Source of the DNA: Cryptomeria japonica
Taxonomy: Eukaryota > Streptophyta > Pinopsida > Cupressales > Cupressaceae
NCBI RefSeq assembly: GCF_030272615.1
Contig: NC_081410.1
Coordinates: forward strand, 284,829,957-284,889,956
DNA length: 60,000 nucleotides
Direction: 5' to 3'
The notes below the pieces were generated by a model. It had not been told where the DNA came from, searched no databases, and saw only the letters and a list, made by a program, of their open reading frames with translations. Within the stretch, counting starts at the first letter, position 1, and every line of letters begins with the position of its first letter. The position numbers were made by a program, and so were the translations under genes. This document shows positions 45,044 to 56,465 of this stretch, piece after piece.

Positions 45044-46055
45044 GATGAAATGTGTGCCCCTTCACCAGTTGGCCCAAAAACACATATTTGAAGAGAAATT
45101 AAAGCAATCCCTATTGGCTAGATAGTCACAAATCTCCCAAAATATTAACACCAGACAATAAGTAACCCAATAAAGATTAGAATCTGATATGCAAATTATA
45201 TAGAGACATTAAAGGAACATTCAACATCATTCTGATATGCTCCTTTCATACTATTATGCCAAAATAAGTTGGCACACGCAAATAGATACATAACATTTCT
45301 TTCTTGGTAAGCAAGAAAACAAAGAATTGAGATAGAACGTTAGAAATCATATTTGCAGTATATTTCAATGCTTGAAACCAAAGCTATGATTTTATATTGA
45401 TAATATAAGAACATCCACCAAACTACAAGATAAAACACTTAAATGTAGGGATGTGCAAAGAATTCTTTGAACTAGTCTTGACATATATCAAATTATCTAC
45501 ATGTTTTAATTACCAGAAGAATCTAGAGTAGCTCTAGTGTGCAGAAAAAAGTAAGATAAATCATACATAACACATACTAACTAATTAACAAACTACAAGT
45601 CCATATCCTCAAATGTAGAGAAATGCAAAACATTCCCCTAAGCAGTCCCCAAAACAACTTTCTATTCATTCTTTCAATAATATGCATAGACCATAACTTC
45701 TTTGTAACATCAATTCCCTATTTAAGAGAAGCAAGAGAGATAGAACAAAAGTTTACAATATGCTCATGACCATCAACGTCATGTCCAATTCATCACCATA
45801 CTTATAATCCTCATCTTAATGCTTCTAATCCTTATCTTAATACTTTTAATCATCATCATAATACCAATAAATATATAGAAAGACCACCTTATTTGGCATT
45901 AATCAAAGCATAACATCCAACCATAAACGTTAGAATCATCACTATACATCAACATAGAAAACCATCAACATACAAGTACAAGCATCAATGACAACAAAAC
46001 ACAATAGGGGTAGACATCAATGACAACACATTATGTTGACACCATATCTACAACA

Positions 46056-46087
46056 ATCTCCCCTTTTATTATGGATGGAAATGATGA
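46056..46087 (-). other. Polypurine tract and last internal bases of Copia F
   Basis: The minus strand reads TTTCCATCCATAATAAAAGGGGAGAT directly before the F LTR start. It is bounded at about 46088 by the end of the Copia E LTR, so E appears to have landed just upstream of this tract. Confidence 0.65.
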
Positions 46088-47442
46088 AATAGGTCCGATT
46101 TCAAGAAGACAACTGAGAGGGGGGTGAATCGGTTGTCTAAAAAACTCACACAAATTAAACTTAATCTCAAATCTGATAATAAAGCATGAAAGCATAAATC
46201 ACCAACACACCATGAACACACATAACATCCAGGTTTTTGACCTAGAAAAACTAGTCAAGGAAAAAACCATGGTGAGAACCTAACCACAATATGATGATAT
46301 ATGAAACATTACAATGGGGAATGCACATGCATTTAGTCACACTGCCTAGAGCTCATTGCTCAGAAATAAGAAAGGGTTGCAACCCAAGGAAGACTCACTA
46401 TTTTAAAAACTGATTCGGATCACATCTACAAGATTATGAACTGATAAAATATCATCTCCATATGCCTGCATACAGTACCAGTTAAGCACAAATCAACTTC
46501 TTCTTCTCACTCTTCTCTGTCTCTGAAAGATCAATACTTTTTTCACACATACACTCATCCACGACATACATAATTACAAAGATATTACATTTATTTATAC
46601 ATGACATCAACCTTGGATAAATAAACAAGGTCAGCTCAACAAACACCACCTAATTACAAAAATATAAACATGCATGCTATAGTATCATATGCAGACCAAG
46701 CAATTCCAACTAAGACATAGCACAGACCCAAATCTACCACCTCGAACATACAACACCTCCAAGAATTATGCATCAAACATCTGCAACATGCTACAAGCAT
46801 TTGGTCAGCAAAGAACATGAATAACACCATTGGACCAAAGGGAATCATCCATTACGTGCACAATGATCAATGCGGACCACGAACACAAAAGGCACACGAT
46901 CTAGAAACATCCACAAGCATCATGAATTACCACCACAACATCTGCATCAACACAAATTACTAGAATCATCAGCATCATCATATTGAACCTCAAGAACACT
47001 AATCGCACTGATTGACAACCTAGAAAAATAACTTGCGGAGATCCAAACCACGAATCAACTGAATTGAAGATACACATCATCATCCCGAACACATATCCAA
47101 ATCCACAGATTGAGATATTATAATGCAAAGTAATGCATTTCAAAATACTAACACTTTGACATCATTGAACAACAAAAGACTAGCCACAAAACAAATAACC
47201 ATAACTTGATAAAATCATCATGTGGACCTCTGCAAATTATACTAAATCAACTATACACAATCCTCTGCAAACCCTTTAATCCGCACTCTGATCATCATCA
47301 TATTGAGAAAACCAATTCACTGAACTCACTGCATCATTGACACAAATGGAAAAATATGTTGATATCTATGACAACACATCTCAGATATCACTTAAGCACA
47401 TATTTACAACATACTTATATAAATCTCCTCAAACATCCAACA
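46088..47442 (-). repeat. 3' LTR of Copia E
   Basis: About 1.36 kb. The minus strand starts TGTTGGATGTTTG at 47442 after AAAGGGGGAGAT and has GTTGTCATAGATATCAACA near its start (about 47370). It carries a U5 box with TCTCACCATGGTTTTTTCC (about 46255-46275) and the C-tract GATTCACCCCCCTCTCAGT (about 46110-46130). The terminal CA is not certain. Confidence 0.78.
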
Positions 47443-47650
47443 ATCTCCCCCTTTGGCATTGATGGCAACATATGATGTGAAAAACAATCAATGATAAAGA
47501 AATCAATCAACTCTCTCATATTACTCTCTCCCTTAGGTTTTTTCACATGAATCTCTCCCCTTTTGACATCAATTGAAAAGGCACATATTTGCACCACAAA
47601 AACCAAAACTAACTCACAAAATTGACTCACTGACTACTCCCCCTAAGTAG
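47443..47650 (-). other. Four polypurine-tract-like sites before the Copia E LTR
   Basis: On the minus strand, in order: CTTAGGGGGAGTAG (about 47635-47650), TCAAAAGGGGAGAG (about 47555-47570), CTAAGGGAGAGAG (about 47523-47535) and CCAAAGGGGGAGAT (47443-47457). This is the same order and core as in Copia C. Confidence 0.8.
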
Positions 47651-47744
47651 CAGCCTCCACTCATCAATCTAAATCACAAGAAATGACTGTGAAATGCACT
47701 AGACTGATGCATACCAGTGCATCTTAGTTCTGATTAGGAGGGGT

Positions 47745-48400
47745 AATCACCCCGAACTTCCCTCTAAGATACTCAAAAGTATGCTTAGGAAAAGGCTCCA
47801 TGAAGATGTCTGCAATCTGTTCCTTTTTAGGCACATACTCCATTCTAACTTCTCATTTACCTTGTCTCTCAAAAAGTGAAACTTGATAGATATATGCTTA
47901 GTCTTTGAATGTAACATTAGATTCTTAGAAATGTTAATTGCACTTGAATTGTCACAATAGATAGAAATAGTCTCATTATACACTACTCTGATATCTTTCA
48001 ACATTTTCTTCATCCACACAACCCGAGTACAATTGTTAGCAGCATTAATGTATTATGCCTCTGCAATAAATAGAGAAATAGAATTCCCTTTTTACCCAAC
48101 CATGAAACCAATCTTTTTTCCAAGAAAAATGTACCACCACTAGTACTCTTCAAGTCATCCATATCTCCTACCCAATCAACATCAGTAAAGGCACTCAAAG
48201 TAAAATCATCATCTTTAGGATACCACAGACCAAAATAAATATTTCCTTTCAAATATCTAAAAATTCTTGTAACGGCTACAACATGAGATTCCTTAGGATC
48301 ATCTTGAAATATAGCAACAAGAGAAACAACATTCATGATATCCAGTCTAGTTTGAGTCAAATAAAGTAATCCACCAATCAACATTAAGGGAAAAGGTCTA
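47745..48400 (-). pseudogene. Copia E RNase H
   Basis: Reads LIGGLLYLTQTRLDIMNVVS (about 48380), HVVAVTRIFRYLKGNIYFGLWYPKDDDF, FTDVDWVGDMDDLKSTSGGTFFL (first Asp block, about 48180), then after shifts MWMKKMLKDIRVVYNETISIYCDNSSAINISKN (about 47960-48019) and KTKHISIKFHFLRDKV. It is the C-terminal pol domain that removes RNA from hybrids. RT and everything upstream are missing: similarity ends near 48400-48455, where sequence of element F begins. Frameshifts lie at about 48010-48080 and 47870. Confidence 0.88.
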
Positions 48401-48469
48401 AATATCCTCTTTTGAATTTGAATTATCACACATGCTACCCCTATCAACAACAACTATCTACTTGCTCTT

Positions 48470-48840
48470 CCTAAGAGATAGTCTCCATTAGTCCAAAAAT
48501 AAAGATAAGTCTTGAATTACTCTCCCTAGGAAAATCCACCATTAATGCATCTAGTTAGAAGGAGGGGCAACAACCCTTAACTTATTGAGATATCCAAATA
48601 TATCCATTAAAAGTGCCTTCATAAAGATGTCAACAATTTGATCCTTTGTAGGTACATATTCCAACTTTACTTCCTAATCTATAACATTATTTCTTAAAAA
48701 GTGATATTAGATAAATATATGTTTGGTTCTTGAATGCATCACTATATTCTTTGAAATATAGATGGAAATATTTTTATCACCTAAAATAGAAATGGGCTTA
48801 TCATACACTACCTTGATGTCTGATGTAGAGGACTTAGAGG
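48470..48840 (-). pseudogene. Copia F RNase H C-terminal remnant
   Basis: The minus strand reads DIKVVYDKPISILGDKNISIYISKNIVMHSRTKHIFI (48707-48815) in pieces, then KLEYVPTKDQIVDIFMKALL and GYLNKLRVV down to about 48560. It aligns to the end of Copia RNase H, like 47745-48019, but is more diverged (CDN reads GDK). It is bounded by the TRIM on one side and Copia E on the other. It probably belongs to the element whose polypurine tract and LTR lie at 46056 and below. Confidence 0.75.
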
Positions 48841-48847
48841 TGATTCT

Positions 48848-49211
48848 TGTAGGACTATTTGTTATTGTGCCAAAAGCTTGAGCTATCAACGCCCTCTACA
48901 AACACCATACTTACCCAGATCCAGGAGAGGTGGTTAAGCCATGCCATTAACCCCGAAGGAGGTACTGACCACCAATTCAACAATCTTCCCCTTAGCATCG
49001 ACTGAGGGTTCCACACCGACGGAATGAAGGAGACCTCCTGGGATTTGAACCCATAACCCAAGGCTCCGATACCGATTGTAGGTTTGTTTGTGGTTTCACC
49101 AAAAGATCGAACTATCAATGCCCTCTACAAATGCCAGACTTACCCAAATCCATGGGAGGTAGTTAAGCCATGTCGCGAACCCGAAAGGAGGTGTTGACCA
49201 CCAAGTCAACA
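48848..49211 (-). mobile_element. TRIM (terminal-repeat retrotransposon in miniature)
   Basis: Two 135-bp terminal repeats, 48848-48982 and 49077-49211, start TGTAGG and end CAACA (106 of 135 bases identical, hand count, no gaps). The 94-bp interior has, on the minus strand, a Met-tRNA-like primer site TCGGTATCGGAGCC next to the right repeat (49062-49075) and a polypurine tract CTAAGGGGAAGAT next to the left repeat (48983-48995). Flanks ATTCT and ATTAT form a worn 5-bp duplication. No coding capacity; it would depend on other elements' enzymes. Confidence 0.88.
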
Positions 49212-49216
49212 ATTAT

Positions 49217-49718
49217 ACAATCAGAAAATGGAATTGCAATTGGTCAAAAAGATAGAGCACATGGTGGAACTCAAAGACATGTCAATAAGGCGATATGAGG
49301 GTCTTGTCTTCAAGGTTACAAGGTAAAAACAAAGAGACCAACCTCAATTGTATGGGAACACTAATCTTAGGGTTCTTTTGATATTAGAGGACTCCAAAAA
49401 CATCAAAAAATCCAACTTGCAAGGTCCTAAAGTCATTTACAAAAGCTCATCACTCAAATTGTCCTATTAGGCCTACTAGCCCTATTTTTGGGGTTTTGGT
49501 GTAGTAACTTTTCAACCACTAGTCATGAGCACAATATGATAATTATTTTTAGGATACCCTTTTGAGGCTTATACAACATATCTCAATTTGTCCTAGGGTT
49601 TTTTTGGATCAAACAAGTCAAAAAAAATTGGTGTCCTGATTTTTTAATGGGCAATTAGGTCACCTTTACAAAGCAAGTGTCTCAAAAACTTTCTTCACAA
49701 CTTGTCCATGTTGGACAT
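49217..49718. other. Unassigned spacer left of Copia D
   Basis: No gene or repeat end recognised. A short open stretch near 49212-49325 (KMELQLVKKIEHMVELKDM) could be a coiled-coil fragment of something older, but it is too short to name. Confidence 0.4.
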
Positions 49719-51067
49719 TGTTGCTGCTAGCATATGTTGTTGTCATTGATGTCAACATATTTCTATGATTTATTACTCTGGTGGTTGCAGATTGGTTTAT
49801 TGGGATCATGATCTAGTATATGGAATATTTCTTGTATCATTACATCTTTCTGTATTGGTTTCAATGATCCGAGAGCTTAATTGATTATATCATATGATCC
49901 AGTTTATAGTTTGGTTCTTCTAATCAGTGCTTTGCAGAGTTTGGCATTTCCTCTAGTATATTTCGGTGTGATCAGATCTTGAGTTGAGATTTTGGGAGAT
50001 TGTTTGGGTTGTTCTTGTGTATCTTCATTTCAGATAGTTCATGATTTGGTGCTCCACAAGTTATCTTTCCTCATGGCAATTGTTGTTGTTTGAGTGTTCT
50101 TGAGTTTCAGATGTTGATTGATGAAGATTTGATAAGTGGTGTTGGTGCAACTATTATAGATGATTCTAACTTGCTTGTTGGTGTTTCCTAATTATGTCAT
50201 ATTTGTTTTGATGATCTACATTGATTGTTGTGCATAGTTTTGGTGTTTTGTTTATCTAGTGGTGTTGTTCATGCTATATGAGATCCTCTTGGTGGTGTAT
50301 CATGTTGCAGTTGATCTTGGCATGATTTACAATGGAGTTGCATGTTTGAGCATTTGGTTTAGATCCATGTTATATAATTATATTTGTCTCATGGTTCTTG
50401 CATGTATCATGTGATATAATTTTGTAATTGTGAGTCCAGGGTTTGGTGGACCTTGTAGTCAAGGTTGATGAATTGTATAAATAGGTGATAAAGTCATGTA
50501 AATTTAGTATCGGTATTGTGTCTGCATTATCAGAGAATGGTAAAGGTGTAAACAAGATAATACATCCTTTAGCATTGTGATTGGCAGAGATTGAAGTGTT
50601 GCAGAGCAGACATATGTGCTTAATTAGAACTAACATAAGGCATTTGCAGATGCTATGCTTTTAGTTCATTTGATTCTGGATTGTTGTCTGAATATTTTGT
50701 AAGTCAGTGAGACTTCCTTGTAAGGTAGTGAACCTTCCCTGAGGGTTGTAGCCTTCTGAGCTATTGTATTTTGAGTAGTGAGATCTAGGTAGTGATCCTG
50801 AATGCATGTGCATTCCCCATTGTAATTATTTTCACATACTATTATAGAGTTTCATCTTATTGTGGGTAGGTTCCCACCATTTTTTTTTCCCTTAACCAGG
50901 TTTTCCACGTCCAAATTTTGGTGTTGTGTGTTGTGATATCAATTTGCTTATTTTTGTTGTTGTTGTTGTTAATCAGATTTTCTTTTATGGTTAAGTTTTA
51001 TGATCTGGTGAAAATTGATTTACCCCCCCCCCCTCCTCTCAGTTTTCCTTCATTGTTATTTCCAACA
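49719..51067 (+). repeat. 5' LTR of Copia D
   Basis: Starts TGTTGCTGCTAG, has GTTGTCATTGATGTCAACA at about 49738, a U5 box (GTGGGTAGGTTCCCACCAT near 50862), a C-tract ending CTCTCAGTTTTCC and terminal CCAACA at 51067. The primer site follows. The start is inferred from the TGTT edge, as there is no second LTR to compare. Confidence 0.85.
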
Positions 51068-51069
51068 AT

Positions 51070-51081
51070 TGGTATCAGAGC
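51070..51081 (+). other. Primer-binding site of Copia D
   Basis: TGGTATCAGAGC, an exact match to the plant initiator Met-tRNA primer site, two bases after the LTR. Confidence 0.95.
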
Positions 51082-51123
51082 TAGATCCTCCAAAAGAAGC
51101 TTGTCTGCTTGAGGTGATCCGGG

Positions 51124-53699
51124 ATGGCAACTAGAGGTGTTATTTTTAAGAAGGAAAGTCTAAGATTCGATGGAAGTAATTATGCTATATGGAAGAACCA
51201 GATGGAGGTGCACTTGATATGTCTTGGAGAGGATTCCTAGAAGATTACAAAAGATGCCTATTTTATTCCTCAGAATGGGCTGGTTACTGTTGCTGAGATC
51301 AAGGATGCTGAAAATAACATTAGAGCTAAGGAAGAATTGTTGAGTGCCCTGACAAATTTAGAGATGCCTAATGTAATGGGACTTCAGACTGCACATGAGA
51401 TCTGGGAGAAGCTTGAGACCTTGTATGAAGGAGATAAACAAGTCAAAGTTACTAAGTTTCAGATTTTGAAAGGAAAGTATGAGAAGCTGAAAATGGGAGA
51501 AGATGAGAACATAAAATCCTTCATGGCTAAGGTGAATAAACTTGTCCTAGGTATCAGATGTGCTAGTGGAACCCTTGAAGAAGATGAAATTATTGCTAAG
51601 GTGCTGAGATCATTGCATCCTGATTACAAACATAAGGTGGAAGTTATTGATGAGATCCAGAGTGTGACTACTATGACAAGAGATATGTTGGTTGGAAAGA
51701 TTGTTGCATTCGAATTGAGCAAGTTTGGTTAATTGCATGGAAAGTTTGAAACAACATTTGGAGCATCTATATCTAGAAATCAGAAGTATGATCCTGAAGA
51801 AAGAAAAATATGTAAATATGAAAGAGAGAGAAGATAGATGGAAGAGAAAGAAAGAGAATTGGATGAGCTTTTAGCATTGATTTCCCGAAGATTGCCTAAA
51901 GGAGCTGGTAAGTATGATGGAAAATTGCCGCTGAAATGTTTCTCTTGCAATAAGATAGGACATTTTTCTTCTAGGTGCCTAGAGAGAATTTCTAAGTATG
52001 ATAGGAATGATAAATTTGATAAGCATGATAGGAATGATAGATATGAGAAGCATGAGAAGTATGTTAAGCCTCAAACATCTAACCAAAAGTATAAACATCA
52101 GAAGAACTATTATTATGTTGCTAATGAAGGTGTTGCAGATTAAGAATTAGAAGGAGATGGAATTGTGTTTATTTCTATTAAAGAAGATGGACCGATACCT
52201 ATTGATTCCACAAGCTGCATTATTGAGGAGAAAGCTTTAGCTGCTAAAGTTTGAGAGAAAGATGAATGGGTGATTGAGAGTAGTTGTTCACATCATATGA
52301 CTGGTGATAAAAAAAAAATTGTGAATATGGAGAGGTATGATGGTGGAATAGTAAGATTTGGAGATGACAAAGCCTATGTAATCCATGGTAGAGGTTCTAT
52401 TTCCTTTGATGGTAAACATAACACTGATGATGTCTTGTATGTTGAAGGTTTGAGCTATAATCTTTTAACTATTGGATAGATGGTTGACAAAGTTTATGAT
52501 TTTCAATTCAAGAATGGAAAATGCAAGATCCTAAATGCCTCTGGTATAGAAATTGCATCAAGAACTAAGAGTGAAGGTAATATCTTTCATTTGAATGCCC
52601 ATGAGAAAAGTTGCTTGATTGCTCAAATTGATAAAAGTTGGTTGTGGCATAGGAGATTGTGTCGTGTTAATTTTGACTCAATGATTAAGATCAATTCTAC
52701 TCAAGATGTTAGAGATTTTCCAAAAATTGTTAAGATTGCTAATTTGGTATGTAAGGAATGTCAAATGGGAAAGCAAGCAAGAATTTCTTTCAAGAGTAAG
52801 CAGTATTAATCTGAAAGATTTCTAGATCATGTGCATACTGACCTATGTGGACCTACAAGTATAAGAAGTGTGTAGGGTGACAAATATTTCATGTTACTGA
52901 TTGATGATTATTCTAGGATGATGTGGGTTGCCTTTTTGAAGGAAAAATAAAAAGCATTGGACAAATTCAAGATATTCAAAGAAAAAGTTGAGACTAAGAT
53001 AGGATTGAAGCTGAAATGTTTGAGATCTAACGGAGGAGGAGAATTTTGTTCCGGTGAGTTTGAATCATTCTTTGAGAAGCATGGAATTAGAAGACAATTA
53101 TCTGCTCATAGAACCCCACATCAGATTGGAGTTGTTGAAAGGAAGAACATAACTATCTTGGATGTTGCAAGGACTATGTTGATTGAAGGGAATGTTCCAA
53201 AGATCTACTAGAAAGAAGTTGTTAGCATTGTTGTTTACACATTCAACTGAGTACATCTAAAAGATGATAACGGTAAGACTCCTTATGAGCTAAAGTTTGG
53301 TCGTGTTCCTAGTGTGAGATATTTCATAATTTTTAGAAGCAAGTGTTATATCAAGAGAGATGAGGATATAGGAAAGTTTGATGCGAGAAGTGATGGAGGA
53401 ATTGTCTTGGGATGTTCAATAGAGAGAAAAGCCTACCAGTTCTACAATAAGAGACTAAGAAAGATAGTAGAAAGTGCAAATGTGAAGGTTGATGAGAACT
53501 ATAGAAAAAAAATCAGAGCATGCAGATATGATGATGATCAGAATGTCGTTTCAACACAAATTCAAACTGAAAAATTGAAATAGAGTAATTTGGTAGAGGC
53601 AGTTAACTCGGATATTACCGCTGCCAGTGAAGAGGTGCAGGAACCTGAAAAATCAAAATAATCAGAAGACTCTAAGGTATGTAAGATTGAATCATTCTG
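51124..53699 (+). pseudogene. Copia D gag, protease and integrase in one frame
   Basis: A single frame from ATG 51124 to about 53699 without frameshift, broken by about 16 stops. Gag: LRFDGSNYAIWKNQMEVHL, IWEKLETLYEGDKQVKV and FSCNKIGHFSSRC (CCHC knuckle, about 51937). Then a KYDRNDKFDKHDRND repeat stretch. The protease motif reads EWVIESSCSHHM (52267), so the catalytic DSG has become ESS. Next are LWHRRLCRVNFDSM and CKECQMGKQA. Integrase: HVHTDLCGP, LLIDDYSRMMW, RSNGGGEF (the second catalytic Asp of RSDNGGEF is Asn) and GVVERKN. The tail runs to CKIESF. Both enzymes would be inactive even without the stops. Confidence 0.92.
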
Positions 53700-55059
53700 A
53701 AAACCAAATCATTGGTGATAAAAATAGAGCCGTGATGACTAAAAGAAGGCTAGTTGTTGAAGAGGTATGTTTGATTTCTAAAATTGAACTTAAAGATGTT
53801 GTTGAGACTTGCAAAGATGAAAATTGGATGAAATCTATGGAAGAAGAATTGAATTAGATTTAAAAGAATAACACATGGGAACTTGTGCCTAGAACTAAAG
53901 AAAATAATGTGATAATTGATTGGTACAAAATGGGTATTCAAGAACAAATTGAATGAAGTCAGTGAAGTTATTAGAAATAAAGCAAGACTGGTATGCAAGG
54001 GATATTCACAAAAGTAAGGCATTGATTATGAGGAGACTTTTTCTCTGTTAGCTAGACTTGAAGTTGTTAGACTATTGCTTGCATATGTTTCTTATAAAGA
54101 TTTCAAGGTATTTCATATGGATGTCAAGTTAGCCTTTTTGAATGGTGATCTTGAGGAAGAATTCTAAATTGAACAACCTAATGGATTTTCATTATCAGAT
54201 GATGGAGACATGGTATGCAAACTGAAGAAAGCTCTTTATGGATTCAAACAAGCCCCTAGAGCCTGGTATGCTAGATTGGATAAGTATTTGTTGAAATTAG
54301 GATTTAATTAAGGTACTATTGGTAGTAATCTATATTTCAAGATTGAGAATGATAACATTTTGATTGTTGAAGTTTTTGTTGATGACATTACCTTTGGAGG
54401 AGATGATGACTTGAGTATGAAGTTTGTTGGTGATATGCAGAAAGAATTTGAGATGTCTATGATAGGAGAGATGAAATTTTTATTAGGTTTACAAATTTCA
54501 CAAATTAGAAAAGGTATTTTTATATCTCAAGCTAAATATGTGAAGGAATTACTGAAGAAGTTTGGGTTAGAAGATTCTAAACCGGTTGGATTACCTATGG
54601 TGACTAGCTACAAATTATCTAAAAATGATGAATATTGAAAAGCTAACTAGACCTTGTACAAATCTATGGTTGGTGGATTGCTATACCTGACTCAAACTAG
54701 ACTTGACATTATGCATGGTATGTGCATGGTTTCTAGATATCAAGTTGATCCGAAAGAGAGTCATGTCACTGTTGTTAAGAGAATATTCAAATACATGAAA
54801 GGAACTGTGGATTATGGTTTGTGGTATCTGAGGAATGATGATTTCATGTTATGTGCTTACATTGATGTTGATTGAGCTAGTGATATCGATGACTAGAAGA
54901 GTACCTCTGGTGGTGTAGTCTTTGTGGGTAAGAAATTGGTTTCATGGGAAAGTAAGAAACAAGATTCAATTTCCCTATTTACTGCTAAAGCTGAATACAT
55001 TACTGCTACTAGTAACTACACTAGGGTAGTTTGGATGAAACAAATGTTGAAGGATATCA
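53700..55059 (+). pseudogene. Copia D RT and RNase H, truncated
   Basis: A frameshift at about 53690 moves to frame 2 (EEVCLISKIELKDVVET; WMKSMEEELN), and another near 53915 to frame 3. There the text reads [51 protein letters not shown] (about 54236-54300), the catalytic FVDDITFGG (54375) and FLLGLQISQIRKGIFISQAKY. RNase H: YKSMVGGLLYLTQTRLDIM (54657), CAYIDVD, KSTSGGVVFVGKKLVSWESKK, then AEYITATSNYT and WMKQMLKDI at 55059, where it stops short of the CDN block. Confidence 0.92.
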
Positions 55060-55602
55060 TGTTGGGAAAATGGTGTTTCAACTTTGCATTTACATAAAGT
55101 TACTATTTATAGTAAGTTTTCATTTGGGCACAAAATGGTGCAAAATTCTCTCTGAAGCTTCTGGTTGGCTAGGAAAGTATTCCACTAAAGTTACGTCGCA
55201 TGATCACAACTAGTTTTGAAGATATTATTTTTCTGTTTTGGAGGGGTTCAATGAAAGTTTTAATTTTGATTTTGAGGACTTTAGAGGTCCCAAAAATCCC
55301 TAAAAAGTGGGTATAAATGGCTTAGCATTTTATGAGGTAATGGAGAACTTTGCGAGCTTTTCAATGCTTCAAACAGTTCGTTAATCAGACACATGGTTCA
55401 TAAGTTATGGCCTCTAGAAGTTTGTACTCCTGAAATAGGAAATATAAAATAAATCAAAAACATAAATGAGCTATAATAAGGGAAGGACATGTCATAGGGA
55501 ATCTAGAAGTGAGGTAAGGTCGGTTGCAGCTTATTAGGTGGTTTTAACCCATGGTTTTGTAATATCGTTTGACGGTTTCTTGTATTGTATCTCCTATATA
55601 TG
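55060..55602. other. Unassigned sequence between Copia D and LTR H
   Basis: No recognisable gene or terminal repeat. It begins exactly where Copia D is cut off. The last five bases before LTR H (ATATG) are the likely target duplication of H, whose other copy is off-window. Confidence 0.4.
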
Positions 55603-55984
55603 TGTAATGCCCTGCCAGGAAACCCCGAAGGGATAAAGCTAAAACACTCAAATGGAGTGTAAATATTTTATTTTCTTTATAATATATTCATAAGATATAA
55701 TTTTAAGATGCATTGGAGTTATCTAATGCTTAGATAACACAATGGAAGACTAAATGAACCTAAGGAGTTTCCCAACGTGATTATGTAACCTAACACCTAA
55801 CTCAACTCTCGACATCTGATCCAATTAAGCAGGATATCTTAATTACATGTTATTACTTGAAACATGGATATACTTTGTTTAGTGAATTAACATTATAGAA
55901 ATTAGGAAGTGTTCATCTATTATGGCTAAAGATGAGGCTAACATGAGGAATTTCACCCATAGAAGTTAAAACATAGATCACATG

Positions 55985-56465
55985 CAAATTCATCCATTAA
56001 GGTTAAAAAATGGTTAACTTAACGAGTCCATCCATTTTAGTTACAATATAGCTAATAAAATGAAGTTCATTTATTAAGGCTAAAATGTACATAACCAAAT
56101 GGGTTCATCCATTATAGTTAAAATATAGTTAATAAGGTGAAGTTCATTTATTTAGATTGAAATGTAAATAACCAATGAGTTCATCCATTATAGATAAAGT
56201 GTAGGTATTAGGATGAAGTTCATTTATTAAGGTTATAATGTGGATAAACCAATTGAGTTCATCCAATTATAGTTAGAATGAAGCTAATTTTGATGAAGTT
56301 CATTTATTTAGAATAATACGTAAATAACTAAATGAATTCATCCAATTTAGTTAAAATATAGCTATTATGATGATGTTCATTTATTGAGATTAAAATGTAA
56401 GTAACTAAATGAAGTTCATCCATTAGAATCACAATTTGGGTAATATGACAAGTTCATCCAATAAT
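55985..56465. repeat. 77-bp tandem repeat, about six copies
   Basis: TTCATCCA recurs near 55989, 56027, 56104, 56180, 56258, 56338, 56415 and 56453, mostly 76-80 bases apart. Each period has two similar halves (GTTCATCCATTATAG... and GTTCATTTATTAAGG...), so the array probably grew from a ~38-bp unit. Worn copies may extend left to about 55910. Confidence 0.85.

Larger units (their letters stand above)
40026..46055 (-). repeat. Copia F LTR, split by a LINE
   Basis: On the minus strand it starts TGTTGTAGATATGG (46055) after the polypurine tract AAAAGGGGAGAT and shows GTTGTCATTGATGTC near its start. It ends about 40026 with GATTCACCCCCCTCTTAG. Without the LINE and one target copy it is about 1.73 kb. 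A worn U5 box is seen near 40165-40200. The CA end is not preserved. It sits in RT of element I. Confidence 0.75.
49719..55059 (+). mobile_element. 3'-truncated Copia element D
   Basis: 5' LTR (49719-51067), Met-tRNA primer site, gag, protease, integrase, RT and most of RNase H, then an abrupt break near 55059 into unrelated sequence. There is no 3' LTR or polypurine tract. The family is close to Copia C by protein and motif order but is not the same copy type. Confidence 0.9.

Noticed and set aside
48990-49076. tRNA-like B box (GGGTTCAAATCCC on the minus strand), suggesting a SINE
   Set aside because: No A box at the right distance, no tail; the flanking 135-bp repeats, primer site and polypurine tract explain the locus as a TRIM.
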